Assembly (NCBI RefSeq): GCF_011039135.1
Contig: NZ_JAAKEJ010000007.1
Location: forward strand, 62,001-126,000
Direction: 5' to 3'
DNA from: Desulfovibrio sp. ZJ209
Lineage (GTDB): Bacteria > Desulfobacterota > Desulfovibrionia > Desulfovibrionales > Desulfovibrionaceae
Length of the DNA: 64,000 nucleotides
Notes under the pieces: model-generated
What the model was told of the DNA's origin: nothing
Database searches by the model: none
What the model saw: the letters and a program-made list of their open reading frames with translations, nothing else
Translations under genes and position numbers: made by a program
In this document: positions 37,057-49,704 of the stretch, piece after piece
Layout of the letters: each line of letters opens with the position of its first letter
Position numbering within the stretch: the first letter of the stretch is position 1

Positions 37057-39072
37057 ATGGAAGTTCCCTTTCTCTCCGAAATCGTCATCATCTTCCTGCT
37101 CTCCATCGGCGTCACCCTCGTCTGCAACCGGCTCCGGCTGCCGGCCACGGTGGGCTTCCTCATCACCGGCGTGCTCTGCGGCCCCTCCCTGCTCGGCATC
37201 GTCAGCGACCGCGAGGCCATCGACCAGGTGGCCGAGGTGGGCGTGGCCATGCTGCTCTTTACCATCGGCATGGAACTTTCCGGCGATGCCTTGAGCCGCC
37301 TCAAGCGGCCGGTGTTTCTCGGCGGCAGCCTCCAGATCGGGCTCACCATCGCGGCCGTGGCCGGGCTCGCGCTCGCCTACGGCACCACCTGGCAGCGGGG
37401 CGTCTTCTGGGGCTGCCTCGTGGCGCTCTCCTCCTCGGCCATCGTATTGCGCATCTTGCAGGAGCGCGGCACCAGCAGCACGCCCACGGGCCGGCTCTCG
37501 CTCGCCATCCTCGTCTTCCAGGACATCATGGTGGCGCCCATGCTGCTCTGCGTGCCCCTGCTCGCCGGTACGCTGGACCTCTCGCTGGAGCAGGCCGCGC
37601 TTTCCGTGCTCAAGGTGGCGCTCATCCTGGGCGGCGTGCTCGTGGTGGCGCATTTCGGTCTCAACCGCCTCATGGAGGCGGTGATGCGCACGCGCACCCG
37701 CGAGATACTGCTGCTCACCACCCTCGGGCTCTGCCTCGGCATGGCGCTGCTGACGAGCGCCCTCGGGCTCTCGCTTTCGCTGGGCGCCTTCCTGGCCGGG
37801 CTGCTCCTTGCGCGCTCGCAGTACAGCATGAGCGTCATTTCCGGCATCCTGCCCTACCGCGATGTGTTCATGAGCCTGTTCTTCATCTCCGTGGGCATGA
37901 TGCTCAACGTCGGCTATTTCACGCAGCACTTTGTCGCCATCATCGTGGGCACCCTGCTCTTCCTGCTCCTCAAGAGCGTGCTCACCCTGCCCGCGGTGCT
38001 CGTGCAGGGCTATCCCCTGCGCGCGGCCATCATCACGGCCCTCTCGCTCGCGCAGGTGGGCGAATTTTCCTTCGTGCTCGCGGCGCAGGGTCTTGCGGCC
38101 GGCCTTTTCGACATGGAATCCTACCAGAATTTCCTCGCCGTGAGCGTGCTCACCATGATGCTCACCCCGGGCCTCATCTCGGCCGCGCCCTCCGTCGCCG
38201 CCGCCGTGGACCGCCTGCGCCGCAAGCGCGTGCCCGCCGTGGCGGAGGAGGAGGGCAGGAAGCACGAAGGGCTCGAAGACCATCTCATCATCGTGGGCTT
38301 CGGCATCAGCGGCAAGCACCTCGCCCATGTGGCGCACGAGTCCGGCATCCCGTACACCATCCTTGAAATGAACCCGGAGACCGTGCGCCGCTACCGTGAC
38401 AAGGAGCCCATCTCCCACGGCGACGCCACGCAGCCCATCGTGCTGGAGCACCTCGGCGTGGAAAAGGCGCGCGTGCTCGCCATCATCATTTCCGACCCGG
38501 CGGCCGTGCGCGCCATCACCATCGAGGCGCGCAAGCTCAACCCGAACCTGCACATCGTGGCGCGCACGCGCTTCGTGACCGAGGTGGGGCCGCTGCACAG
38601 CCTTGGCGCCAACGAGGTCATCGCCGAGGAATTCGAGACCTCCATCGAGGTCTTCAGCCATGTGCTCTCGCAATACCTCGTGCCCCGGCAGGACATCGAC
38701 GCCTTCGCGGCGCACCTGCGCGAGGCCAATTACCGCATGATCCGGCGCATGAGCAGCGCCGTGGACTCGCTCACCGACGCCGTTGGGCGCCTCCCGGACA
38801 TGGGCGTGCAGGCCATGCGCGTGGGGCCCGGCTCGCCCCTCTGCGGGCAGGAGCTCAAGGATTGCGGGCTTCGGCCCAACTACGGGGTCACGGTGGTCGC
38901 CATCCTGCGCCATGACAACGTGGAGGCCGCCCCCGGGCCGCACTTCCGCTTCGAGGTGGACGACGTGGTCTATATCTTCGGCCGCACGGACAAGCTCATG
39001 GCCGTCAAGCCCGTCTTTTCGGGGCCCGTGCGCGGGCAGGACGACCCGGGGCCGCAGGCGGCCATCGCCTGA
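37057..39072 (+). CDS. CPA2-family cation:proton antiporter with TrkA-N and TrkA-C domains (KefB/C type)
   Basis: 671 residues from ATG 37057, preceded by GGGGGGAGAGGAG. Twelve or thirteen membrane helices fill residues 5-385 with VFQDIMVAPMLL and LAQVGEFSFVLAAQG; residues 405-530 are a Rossmann TrkA-N (RCK) domain starting HLIIVGFGISGKHLAHVA, and the last 100 residues a TrkA-C domain. Such proteins move K+ or Na+ against protons and are gated by nucleotide or glutathione through the RCK part. The ion cannot be told from sequence. Confidence 0.93.
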   Translation: MEVPFLSEIVIIFLLSIGVTLVCNRLRLPATVGFLITGVLCGPSLLGIVSDREAIDQVAEVGVAMLLFTIGMELSGDALSRLKRPVFLGGSLQIGLTIAAVAGLALAYGTTWQRGVFWGCLVALSSSAIVLRILQERGTSSTPTGRLSLAILVFQDIMVAPMLLCVPLLAGTLDLSLEQAALSVLKVALILGGVLVVAHFGLNRLMEAVMRTRTREILLLTTLGLCLGMALLTSALGLSLSLGAFLAGLLLARSQYSMSVISGILPYRDVFMSLFFISVGMMLNVGYFTQHFVAIIVGTLLFLLLKSVLTLPAVLVQGYPLRAAIITALSLAQVGEFSFVLAAQGLAAGLFDMESYQNFLAVSVLTMMLTPGLISAAPSVAAAVDRLRRKRVPAVAEEEGRKHEGLEDHLIIVGFGISGKHLAHVAHESGIPYTILEMNPETVRRYRDKEPISHGDATQPIVLEHLGVEKARVLAIIISDPAAVRAITIEARKLNPNLHIVARTRFVTEVGPLHSLGANEVIAEEFETSIEVFSHVLSQYLVPRQDIDAFAAHLREANYRMIRRMSSAVDSLTDAVGRLPDMGVQAMRVGPGSPLCGQELKDCGLRPNYGVTVVAILRHDNVEAAPGPHFRFEVDDVVYIFGRTDKLMAVKPVFSGPVRGQDDPGPQAAIA

Positions 39073-39101
39073 GCCGGCGCCCGCGTCGCTCCAGCGCTTT
39101 T

Positions 39102-39368
39102 TCAGTCTTCCGGCCGCGCGAAGGGCCAGTCCCCCACCGCGAGCGGCACGCTCGCGCCGATTTCCGCCAGCGCCCTCCGCACGGCGTCTTCCTGCCGCGG
39201 GGAAAACACCACTTTAAGCAGCGCGGCCTTGCGCTCCAGCACGGTGAAGAGGGCAAGGTTCTCGTACGCTTCGAGGAAAAAGCGGAAGATCGCCACGTCC
39301 CCCGGCGCCAGGCGCACGAGCAGGCGCCCGCTGTGCCTTGGCGGCGGGGCGCAGGGCCGCGGACTCAT
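39102..39368 (-). CDS. Small DUF4911-like protein
   Basis: 88 residues. RLLVRLAPGDVAIFRFFLEAYENLALFTVLERKAALLKVVFSP resembles the short single-domain proteins placed in DUF4911, of unknown function. The start overlaps the azlD stop by 4 bases, so it is the third gene of the azlC-azlD transcript. Confidence 0.75.
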   Translation of the reverse strand: MSPRPCAPPPRHSGRLLVRLAPGDVAIFRFFLEAYENLALFTVLERKAALLKVVFSPRQEDAVRRALAEIGASVPLAVGDWPFARPED

Positions 39369-39721
39369 ACCGCCCAGGCCGCCCAGCGGGCGAGGATGAC
39401 GAGGCCGATGCCCACGGCGATGGTGACGAAATAATTTTTCGTCTTCCAGGCCACCAGGAAGGTGGGGATGGAGACCATGAGGAAGAGGTTGCCGGTGGAG
39501 AGGTCGAAACGGCCGTCATAGATGAAGATGTCCGGCGCCACCAGCGCCGCCATGACGGCCACGGGCACGAAGTCGAGCCAGCGGCGCAAGAGCGGCGGCA
39601 GCGAATCCCCGCGCAAAAAGGTCACGGGCAGCACCTTGGGGAGCACGGTCACGAGGGTGGCGCAGACCACGCAGAGCAACAGCGCCTCGTGCTCTCCGGC
39701 CCACGCGAAGAGGCCGCTCAT
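39365..39721 (-). CDS. azlD: Branched-chain amino acid exporter small subunit AzlD
   Basis: 118 residues with about four membrane helices and the AzlD motif LPVTFLRGDSLPPLLRRWLDFVPVAVMAALVAPD. It assists the AzlC permease in exporting branched-chain amino acids or related compounds. ATG 39721 overlaps the azlC stop by 4 bases and the next gene starts in its own stop. Confidence 0.9.
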   Translation of the reverse strand: MSGLFAWAGEHEALLLCVVCATLVTVLPKVLPVTFLRGDSLPPLLRRWLDFVPVAVMAALVAPDIFIYDGRFDLSTGNLFLMVSIPTFLVAWKTKNYFVTIAVGIGLVILARWAAWAV

Positions 39722-40449
39722 GCCGCGTCCTCCGGCCCGGCGCGCTTCTGGCGCAGGGAGAGCACAAGGCCCAGGGTGGCGCCGGCCACCGTGGCCACAG
39801 CCACGTTCCACTGGCTCATGCCCCCCGCCTTGAGCGCCACCGAGAGCGCGCCGGTGAAGATGGCGATGAGCACATGCAGCCGGCTTGCGCACTGGGGCAC
39901 GAGCAGCGCCAGGAACATGGCGGTGATGGCGTAGTCGAGCCCGAGCGGGCGCACGTCGTTGACGAGGTTGCCGCAAAAGGCGCCGATGGTGCAGCCGGCC
40001 ACCCAGGAGAGGTGGGTGGTGGAATTGCAGATATACATGGTGGCCGTGTTGAGCGGCCAGCCCTCCTGCAGGGCCGTGATGTGCACCGCGAAGGTCTCGT
40101 CCGTGAGCCCGAGCCCGAGCAGGAAGCGCTTGATGCGCGAGATGCGCGAGAGCCAGGGCGATTCCGCGGCGGACATGAGCAGGTAGCGCAGGTTCACAAT
40201 GCCCACCGCCGCCGCCGTGGAGAGGATGCCCGCGCCGCCGCCCCAGAGGCTTGCGAACACGAACTGCCCCGAGCCCGAAAACATGAGCACGGCCATGGCC
40301 ACGGCGAGCCCCGCGGGGATGCCGTTTTTCACGGCGAGCACGCCAAAGGCGAAGCCCACGGGCACATAGCCGAGGGTGATGGGGAGCGCGCGCCGAAGCC
40401 CCTCGGCCCAGGCCGGCCCGGGCTGGCGCACGCTGGCAGTTGCTGGCAT
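39718..40449 (-). CDS. azlC: Branched-chain amino acid exporter large subunit AzlC
   Basis: 243 residues from ATG 40449, with an AAGGA site upstream. About seven membrane helices; GLRRALPITLGYVPVGFAFGVLAVKNGIPAGLAVAMAVLMFSGSGQFVF is the AzlC family N-terminal half, with GLTDETFAV in the middle. It probably exports branched-chain amino acids. It opens the azlC-azlD-DUF4911 transcript. Confidence 0.92.
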   Translation of the reverse strand: MPATASVRQPGPAWAEGLRRALPITLGYVPVGFAFGVLAVKNGIPAGLAVAMAVLMFSGSGQFVFASLWGGGAGILSTAAAVGIVNLRYLLMSAAESPWLSRISRIKRFLLGLGLTDETFAVHITALQEGWPLNTATMYICNSTTHLSWVAGCTIGAFCGNLVNDVRPLGLDYAITAMFLALLVPQCASRLHVLIAIFTGALSVALKAGGMSQWNVAVATVAGATLGLVLSLRQKRAGPEDAA

Positions 40450-40525
40450 CAGGCTATCCTTGCCGGGCGAGGGCCGCCCCGGGCGCATGCCGGCCCGGCA
40501 GCGGGGAGTCGCCCGGAAGCGCGGT

Positions 40526-40729
40526 TCAGGCTTTGTCCCTGTCTTCGGGTTCGTCGACCTTGCGGGCGATCCAGACGGTGAGGATGATGCCGAGCACGAG
40601 GCCCACGCCCACGCCCACCAGGAAGACCTCCAGCGCGCCGTCCACGAAGAGGGCGTCCATGCGGAAGCAGAGGAAGATGACGAGCAGGGCGATGATGCCC
40701 ATGACGATGAGGAAGAGTTTACGTCTCAT
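40526..40729 (-). CDS. Small two-helix membrane protein (LapA-like)
   Basis: 67 residues with two membrane helices (residues 5-22 and 30-54) and a charged C-terminus EPEDRDKA. It is like the LapA/DUF1049 proteins of lipopolysaccharide assembly in size and topology but lacks enough length to assign. The ATG follows GGAGGATCCGCC. Confidence 0.6.
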   Translation of the reverse strand: MRRKLFLIVMGIIALLVIFLCFRMDALFVDGALEVFLVGVGVGLVLGIILTVWIARKVDEPEDRDKA

Positions 40730-41008
40730 GGCGGATCCTCCGGGGGAGAGGATACGGGGTTTCCGTCAAAGTTTCAAAGGCTTTCTGGCGCGGGGCCAGG
40801 GGGCGCCCGGTTTGCTTTTGGGGGGACTTTGATATACAAAATCCGGGCCGAAACCCCCTCTTTTCCCTGATATGCGTGGGGCAGGCGTTCTTCACGCCAG
40901 CGGGGGGCGGGCGATCGATGGCAAAAGCCCCTCCCGTTCCATGATCTCCCAACAGGCTGGCCATTCAATGCGGCAAAATGCCCAGGCAATTCTCCAGAAG
41001 GAGCAGAG

Positions 41009-41875
41009 ATGAACCCGCGCTTTCCCATGACGCTTAAAATGATTGATCCCGATGTCTATGATCCCTCGGTCATGGAAACCTTTCCTGCAGTGGAGTCCGG
41101 CATAGAGCTCTCAGCGGAGAACTGCATGTTCCTTGCGGGGCTCATCAAGCGTTTTCGCCCGAAAACGCTTCTTGAGGTTGGGGTGTCCGCCGGCGGTTCG
41201 TCTGCCCTTCTTTTACACATTCTGGAGAAACTTGGCCTTGAAAGTGAAGTGGTGTCGGTGGACCTGGCGGAGCGATGGTATCTTGACAATACCCTTGCCA
41301 CCGGCTGGGCTGCGGCGAAGCTCTATCCCGACAAGAAAAACTGGCATCTCCATACCGGGAAGTATCTCCCCGAAATCATCGAGAAGTTGAACATTGAATT
41401 TGATTTTTGCTTTCTGGATACGGTGCACAGGCTCCCGGGAGAGCTTCTTGACTATCTCGTTGTCTTGCCGTTTATGCACGAGAACGGCATCATCGCGATG
41501 CACGATACTGCCCTTTATTACTGGAAAGAGGGGGCCTTGGCAACGCGCGTTCTTTTTGACGCCTGCGTAGGCAAGAAAATCACTCCCCCGCAGCTTACGC
41601 CGAATGATGCGAATCTTTGTGCGCTTCAGATAACTGAAGACACCTATGCGCATGTCGAAAATATATTTTCGGCCCTAAGTATGCCATGGGGACGTTTTAT
41701 TACTACTGGGCAGCTTCATATTTATCATGATTTTTTTAAAAAGTATTACGGAGAGGAAGCAGCAGAATGGTTTTCCAGAATCTGGAAATGGAATAACAAG
41801 CAATTGATTAAAAAAACAATTCGCGGGCAACTCCCCACGCCATCACCCGCGCACGCTGCCCAAAAAGGGGAATAG
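41009..41875 (+). CDS. Class I SAM-dependent methyltransferase, low-GC
   Basis: 288 residues, ATG behind AGAAGGAG. A SAM-binding LLEVGVSAGGSSALLLHIL near residue 53, VVSVDLAERWY and FDFCFLDTVH match the methyltransferase_24/cephalosporin-hydroxylase-like family; the acceptor is unknown. Its codon use and composition are distinctly lower in GC than the surrounding genes, with AAA/AAT/TTT-rich stretches near the end, so it looks transferred. It lies alone between divergent and convergent minus-strand genes; a sugar-modifying role is possible because similar enzymes act in surface glycan synthesis. Confidence 0.8.
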   Translation: MNPRFPMTLKMIDPDVYDPSVMETFPAVESGIELSAENCMFLAGLIKRFRPKTLLEVGVSAGGSSALLLHILEKLGLESEVVSVDLAERWYLDNTLATGWAAAKLYPDKKNWHLHTGKYLPEIIEKLNIEFDFCFLDTVHRLPGELLDYLVVLPFMHENGIIAMHDTALYYWKEGALATRVLFDACVGKKITPPQLTPNDANLCALQITEDTYAHVENIFSALSMPWGRFITTGQLHIYHDFFKKYYGEEAAEWFSRIWKWNNKQLIKKTIRGQLPTPSPAHAAQKGE

Positions 41876-41913
41876 GCCCCGTTCGGGGCCGCCACGCCGG
41901 TGTGGACAACGCC

Positions 41914-42705
41914 CTACTGGAACAGAGTGCTCATGCCGCGCAAAAGATTGGTGAACAGGCCGTCCATGCCGGTGATGAACTCCTCGATCTTGTTGGCCAT
42001 GACCACGAGCAACAGGCCCACGAAGAAGAAGCCCACCCCGATCTTGATGGGGAAGCCGAACTCCATGATGTGGATCTGCGGCGAGGTGCGCGCCACGAGC
42101 CCGAGGGCCACCTCCACCATGAAGAGCGCCACCATGACGGGCGCGGCGATCTGCAGCGCGAGCACGAAGACCTGGCTCGAGAGCTCGAGCACCTCCCAGA
42201 GCAGGTTCTCGCCGATGAAGAGGGCGCCCGGCGGCACGATGGCGAAGGAGGCGGCGAAGCCCTTGATCATGTAGAGATGCCCGTCGAGCGTGAGGAAGGT
42301 GAGCAGGCTCACCATCCAGAGGAAGAAGGCCGTGGCGCCGGTCTGGTTGCCGGTGATGGGGTCGGCGAAGTTGATCATGGTGAAGCCCATCTGGAAACCG
42401 AGCAGTTCGCCGCCGGACTGGATGCCCATGAACAGAAAATTGACGGCCATGCCGAGCACGAGGCCCATGAAGACCTCGCCCAGGGCCATGATGGCGAGGT
42501 CGAAGGGGTGCGCCGGCATGAGCGAGCCGGAAAGCGCGAGATGCGGCCACACGGCGAGCGAAAAGACCATGGTCACGGCGGCCTTGACCAATACCGGGAT
42601 ATTGTTGGTGGAAAACACCGGGAGCATGAACATCACGATGCTCACGCGCATGATGGTGAGCAGAAGGCTCAGCACCGCGGTAGGATCGTAACTGAAAATG
42701 TCCAT
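41914..42705 (-). CDS. fliR: Flagellar export protein FliR
   Basis: 263 residues, six membrane helices, with GGELLGFQMGFTMINFADPITGNQTG, the FliR signature near residue 95. FliR is part of the export gate with FlhA and FlhB, whose genes are 13 kb away. It follows cheV with a 58-base gap on the same strand, so nth-cheV-fliR may form one transcript. Confidence 0.95.
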   Translation of the reverse strand: MDIFSYDPTAVLSLLLTIMRVSIVMFMLPVFSTNNIPVLVKAAVTMVFSLAVWPHLALSGSLMPAHPFDLAIMALGEVFMGLVLGMAVNFLFMGIQSGGELLGFQMGFTMINFADPITGNQTGATAFFLWMVSLLTFLTLDGHLYMIKGFAASFAIVPPGALFIGENLLWEVLELSSQVFVLALQIAAPVMVALFMVEVALGLVARTSPQIHIMEFGFPIKIGVGFFFVGLLLVVMANKIEEFITGMDGLFTNLLRGMSTLFQ

Positions 42706-42763
42706 GCGAAAAGGCTATGCAATTCCGCGGCCAGCGGCGCCGGCGTGAGCGGGCGCCCCGCGC

Positions 42764-43720
42764 CTATTTGTGCAGGCGTTCTTCCATGATTTCCTTGACG
42801 ATCTTGTCGAGGCCCGCGAGGTCAGGCTTGGAGACCTGCCTGTCCGCGCCCACCTTGATGCCCTTGGCGCGGAGCGCGTCGGTGATGAGCGACGAGAAGA
42901 GCACCACGGGCAGCTTGTGCAGGGCCGGGTTCTCGCGGATCTTGCTGGTCAGGGCGTGGCCGTCCATCTCGGGCATTTCGATATCCGAGATGACGAGGTC
43001 CACGATCTCGGAAAGGTCCTCCTTGCCCGCCCCCTGCCCGGACTGCGCCTGCGCGAGGTTGTTCAAGTATTCCCAGGCCTCGCGGCCGTTGCTCGCCGTG
43101 GTCACCTGGTAGCCCGACTTCTCGAGGAAGGACTTGACGATCTTGCGCAGCGAGCTCGAGTCGTCCGCGAGGAGCAGGCGCACCTGCTCGGGCATCTCCA
43201 CCTTGGCCGGTTCCGGCTCCATGCGCGACATGTCGAGCGAGTGGTCGAGGCTCGCGAGGATCTTCTCCATGTCGAGGATGAAGAGCACGCGCTCGCCGAT
43301 GCGCAAGATGCCGGTGATGCTGTCGCGCGAGAAGGTCTGGACATACTTGTTGGGCGGCTCGATGCGCTCCCAGTCGAGGCGGTGGATGCTCATCACCGAC
43401 GAGACGAGGAAGGCCGCCTTGACACCCGAAAATTCCGTCACCAGCACCTTGTCGTTCTTGGTGACGGCCATGGACTTGCCGAGCCAGGTGGCGAGATTGA
43501 TGAGCGGCAGCACCTTGCCGCGCAGGTTGAACGAGCCCATCACCGACGGGTCGTGGGTGCCGGGCATGGCCGTGACCTGCGGCAGGCGGATGATCTCGAG
43601 CACTTTGGCCACGTTGATGGCATAGTGCCCGGTATAGGTTGTGCCGTCGTCCTGGCGCTCGTCCAGGAGAAATTCCACCACTTCCAGCTCATTGGTGCTG
43701 AGCAGGGGATTCATGCTCAT
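42764..43720 (-). CDS. cheV: Chemotaxis coupling protein CheV
   Basis: 318 residues from ATG 43720, six bases behind GAGG and overlapping the nth stop by 4. The CheW-like domain (residues 10-165) has YAINVAKVLEIIRLP and GSFNLRGKVLPLINLATWLG; the receiver domain from 185 has RLLLADDSSS, the acceptor Asp in LVISDIEMPEMDG and an Lys in SKPD. CheV links receptors to CheA and is controlled by phosphorylation. Confidence 0.93.
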   Translation of the reverse strand: MSMNPLLSTNELEVVEFLLDERQDDGTTYTGHYAINVAKVLEIIRLPQVTAMPGTHDPSVMGSFNLRGKVLPLINLATWLGKSMAVTKNDKVLVTEFSGVKAAFLVSSVMSIHRLDWERIEPPNKYVQTFSRDSITGILRIGERVLFILDMEKILASLDHSLDMSRMEPEPAKVEMPEQVRLLLADDSSSLRKIVKSFLEKSGYQVTTASNGREAWEYLNNLAQAQSGQGAGKEDLSEIVDLVISDIEMPEMDGHALTSKIRENPALHKLPVVLFSSLITDALRAKGIKVGADRQVSKPDLAGLDKIVKEIMEERLHK

Positions 43721-44394
43721 GATCTGCCTCGTTGGGCGGGCGCCGCGTCGCGCGGCGGCTCGAGCCTGGGGCAAAAGGAAACCATGGGGCACGCATCGCA
43801 GCCCGGCTTGCGCGCCCGGCACACCTCGCGGCCGAACCAGACCATGCGGTGGTTCACGTCGCCCCACTCCTCACGGGGGAAGACGGCCATGAGGTCGCGC
43901 TCCACGGCCACCGGGTCCGTGGCCGATGTCAGGCCGAGACGGTGGCTGATGCGCTTCACGTGCGTGTCCACGGCAAGGCCCTCGTTGATGCCGAAGCCCC
44001 CGAACAGGACGACATTGGCCGTCTTGCGCGCCACCCCGGGGAGCGTGACGAGATCTTCCAGCGTCCGCGGCACCCGGCCCCCGAATGCGTCGCGCACGCG
44101 CGTCGCCGCGCCGATGAGGTTCTTCGCCTTGTTGTGGTAAAAGCCCGTGGGGTGGATGACTTCTTCCAGCTCCGCAAGGTTCGCCTCCGCCAGTTCCGCC
44201 GGGCCGGGCCAGCGCCGGAAGAGCTCCGGCGTGACGGTGTTCACCCGCGCGTCCGTGCATTGCGCGGCGAGCACGGTGGCCACCAAAAGCTCCCACGGGT
44301 TGTGATACACAAGGTGGGAGGCCGGCTCGGGATAGCGGGCGGCAAGCGCCTCGAGAACGCGCTGTGCCTGTTCGCGGCGTTTCTGGAGTGTCAT
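43717..44394 (-). CDS. nth: Endonuclease III
   Basis: 225 residues from ATG 44394. Helix-hairpin-helix with catalytic Lys in LPGVARKTANVV near residue 120, catalytic Asp in VDTHVKRISHRLGL, and the iron-sulfur loop C-x6-C-x2-C-x5-C near the end (CRARKPGCDACPMVSFC). It removes oxidised pyrimidines from DNA and nicks the strand. Its start is 295 bases from the recA start on the opposite strand. Confidence 0.95.
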   Translation of the reverse strand: MTLQKRREQAQRVLEALAARYPEPASHLVYHNPWELLVATVLAAQCTDARVNTVTPELFRRWPGPAELAEANLAELEEVIHPTGFYHNKAKNLIGAATRVRDAFGGRVPRTLEDLVTLPGVARKTANVVLFGGFGINEGLAVDTHVKRISHRLGLTSATDPVAVERDLMAVFPREEWGDVNHRMVWFGREVCRARKPGCDACPMVSFCPRLEPPRDAAPAQRGRS

Positions 44395-44597
44395 TCCACA
44401 AGTATGCCACAGGCCCCCGCGCCCCGCAAGGCGCGCCGCGCGCCTCCCATCTTTACATCGGCAGGAATGGCCGGAGGATAAGGGCCGGGCCACACCTTCG
44501 CGCGCAGCCCCGCGCCCCGGGGATTGACGCGGGAGGCCTTCGGCCGCATATTCTGTATCCCCCAGGCTGCGCCATGCGGGCCCGGCCGCGGCCGCAT

Positions 44598-44626
44598 TTG
44601 CCATGCGGGGGCCGCTCTGCTACAAT
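44598..44626 (+). promoter_or_regulatory. Probable sigma-70 promoter for recA
   Basis: TTGCCA (44598-44603), a 17-base spacer and TACAAT (44621-44626), each five of six bases from consensus, about 63 bases ahead of the recA ATG. No clear LexA box was recognised near it. Confidence 0.7.
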
Positions 44627-44688
44627 ACACCGCTTCCCGGGGGCGCCGTGCGCGCCGGGAACTTCATTCACCACATCCGGAGTCGATC

Positions 44689-45768
44689 ATGGCCAAGAAG
44701 CCGGCCCTAAGCCCCGAGGCCGCCCGCGCCGAAGCCCTCTCCACCGCGCTCACCACCATCGAGCGCAAGTACGGCAAGGGCGCGGTGATGAAACTTTCCG
44801 ACGACGTGCAGGTGGAGGTGCCGGTCATTCCCACGGGCTCCATCGGGCTCGACCTCGCCCTCGGCGTGGGCGGCATTCCGCGCGGCCGCGTGACCGAGAT
44901 CTTCGGGCCCGAATCCTCGGGCAAGACCACGCTCACCCTGCATATCATCGCCGAATGCCAGAAGATGGGCGGCACCTGCGCCTTCATCGACGCCGAGCAC
45001 GCGCTGGACGTGGCCTATGCCCGCCGCCTCGGCGTCAACACGGACGAACTGCTCATCTCCCAGCCGGACTACGGCGAGCAGGCGCTGGACATCGCCGACA
45101 TGCTCGTGCGCTCGGGCGCTGTGGACCTCGTGGTCATCGACTCGGTGGCCGCGCTCATCCCGCAGGCCGAGCTCGAGGGCAGCATGGGCGAGACCCAGGT
45201 GGGCGGCCACGCGCGCCTCATGTCCCACGCCATGCGGCGCCTCACCGGCACCATCCACAAGTCGCGCACCTCGGTCATCTTCATCAACCAGATCCGCATG
45301 AAGATCGGCACCATGGGCTACGGCAGCCCCGAGACCACCACCGGCGGCAATGCCCTCAAGTTTTACTCCTCGGTGCGCATCGACATCCGCAAGACCACCA
45401 CCCTCAAGGACAAGGACGAGGCCTTCGGCTCGCGCACCAAGGTCAAGGTGGTGAAGAACAAGGTGGCGCCGCCCTTCCGCGTGGCGTTTTTCGACATCCT
45501 CTACGGCCAGGGCATTTCCCGCTCGGGCGAACTGCTCGACCTCGGCATCGAGGCCAAGATCATCGAGCAGAGCGGTTCGTGGTTCGCCTTCGGCGCGGAA
45601 AAGCTCGGCCAGGGCCGCGAAAAGGTGCGCGCCCTGCTGGACGAGGACGCTGACCTGCGCGGCGCCGTGGAGGCCAAGGTGGTGGAATTTCTGGGCCTGC
45701 ATCCCAAGGAGTTCAAGCCCACCGCCGAGGAGATGGACGAGGGCGTCGACCCCGAATTTGAAGCGTAG
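44689..45768 (+). CDS. recA: DNA recombinase RecA
   Basis: 359 residues from ATG 44689, with CGGAG upstream; the frame starts earlier but has no sign of use there. Walker [10 protein letters not shown] near residue 70, Walker [11 protein letters not shown], loop L2 [31 protein letters not shown], and the RecA C-terminal domain are present. It carries out strand exchange and activates LexA cleavage. It is followed by alaS 50 bases later. Confidence 0.98.
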   Translation: MAKKPALSPEAARAEALSTALTTIERKYGKGAVMKLSDDVQVEVPVIPTGSIGLDLALGVGGIPRGRVTEIFGPESSGKTTLTLHIIAECQKMGGTCAFIDAEHALDVAYARRLGVNTDELLISQPDYGEQALDIADMLVRSGAVDLVVIDSVAALIPQAELEGSMGETQVGGHARLMSHAMRRLTGTIHKSRTSVIFINQIRMKIGTMGYGSPETTTGGNALKFYSSVRIDIRKTTTLKDKDEAFGSRTKVKVVKNKVAPPFRVAFFDILYGQGISRSGELLDLGIEAKIIEQSGSWFAFGAEKLGQGREKVRALLDEDADLRGAVEAKVVEFLGLHPKEFKPTAEEMDEGVDPEFEA

Positions 45769-45818
45769 TTTTGCCTCTCACCCCGCCCCCTTACGGGGCC
45801 AGCACGGATGGAGTCCAC

Positions 45819-48496
<2,678 letters not shown>

Positions 48497-48500
<4 letters not shown>

Positions 48501-49681
48501 TCGGCATCTCCAAGCTCTACTGCGGTCAGGTGGAACCGTCGGACGCCCTGCGCTACGGGCGCCAGTCGGGCAAGCTGCCCTCGCACCTGCTCCAGTTCTC
48601 CAAGGACAAGAAGCCCGTGGTCGTCTGGAACATGACGAAGCGCTGCAACCTCAAGTGCGTCCACTGCTATGCCCAGGCCGTGGACCCGCAGCGGGGAAAG
48701 GACGACATCGGCACGGAACAGGCCAAGGCCATGATCGACGACCTCGCGGCCTACGGCGCGCCGGTGATGCTCTTTTCCGGCGGCGAGCCGCTGGTGCGCC
48801 AGGACCTCGTGGAACTGGCGAGCCACGCCACCAAGCGCGGCATGCGCGCGGTCATCTCCACCAACGGCACGCTCATCACGCCGCAAAAGGCGCGCGAGCT
48901 CAAAGAGGTGGGGCTCTCCTACGTGGGCATCTCGCTGGACGGCATGGAGGAGGTCCATGACCGCTTCCGCGGCGTGCCGGGCGCGTTCCGCAAGGCGCTT
49001 GAGGGCATCGCCAACTGCCAGGCCGAGGGGCTCAAGGTGGGCCTGCGCTTCACCATCAACAAGCGCAACGCGGGCGAGATCCCGGGCATTTTCCGCCTGT
49101 TGCGCGACCTCGAGGTGCCGAGGGCCTGTTTTTACCATCTCGTCTATTCCGGGCGCGGCTCGGAGCTCATCAAGGAAGACCTCGACCACGCGGAGACGCG
49201 CGCCGTGCTCGACCTCATCATGGACGAGACGCGGGCGCTCTTCGAGGCGGGCAAGCCGCGCGAGATCCTTACCGTGGACAACCACGCCGACGGCCCCTAT
49301 GTGTGGATGCGCCTCCAGAAGGAGGACCCCAAGCGCGCCGCCGAGGTGTTCGAGCTTCTCCAATACAACGAGGGCAACAGCTCGGGCCGGGGCATCGGCT
49401 GCATCTCGTGGGACGGCAAGGTCCACGCGGACCAGTTCTGGCGCGGCCATGTGTTCGGCAATGTGCTTGAGCGGCCGTTCTCCGAGATTTGGGACGACCC
49501 AAAAATCGAGCTCCTGCACCGCCTCAAGGACAAGAAGGCCCATGTGGGCGGCCGCTGCGCCAAGTGCCGGCACCTCAATATCTGCGGCGGCAATTTCCGC
49601 GCGCGCGCCGAGGCGTATCACGGCGACATCTGGGCCGAAGACCCGGCCTGCTACCTGACGGACGAGGAAATCGGCCTCTAG
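48497..49681 (+). CDS. ahbC: Radical SAM heme-biosynthesis enzyme, probably 12,18-didecarboxysiroheme deacetylase AhbC
   Basis: 394 residues. The radical SAM motif is CNLKCVHC near residue 52, and a C-terminal cluster motif is [14 protein letters not shown] plus a Cys in [10 protein letters not shown], with [16 protein letters not shown] as in NirJ-type proteins. This resembles NirJ, so I assign AhbC, which removes the acetate carboxylates from 12,18-didecarboxysiroheme to give Fe-coproporphyrin III; the companion at 50691 would be AhbD. The two assignments could be reversed. It overlaps alaS by 4 bases and is 23 bases ahead of hemB. Confidence 0.78.
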
Positions 49682-49704
49682 GCCGGCAAACTTCCGAGGC
49701 ATCC

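Noticed and set aside
40941..40985. Sigma-54-like TGGCCA...TGCG ahead of the methyltransferase gene
   Set aside because: The spacing is off by one and the -12 element is incomplete.
44553..44567. Possible LexA box (CTG...CAG) ahead of recA
   Set aside because: Arm spacing and bases do not match known SOS boxes well enough.
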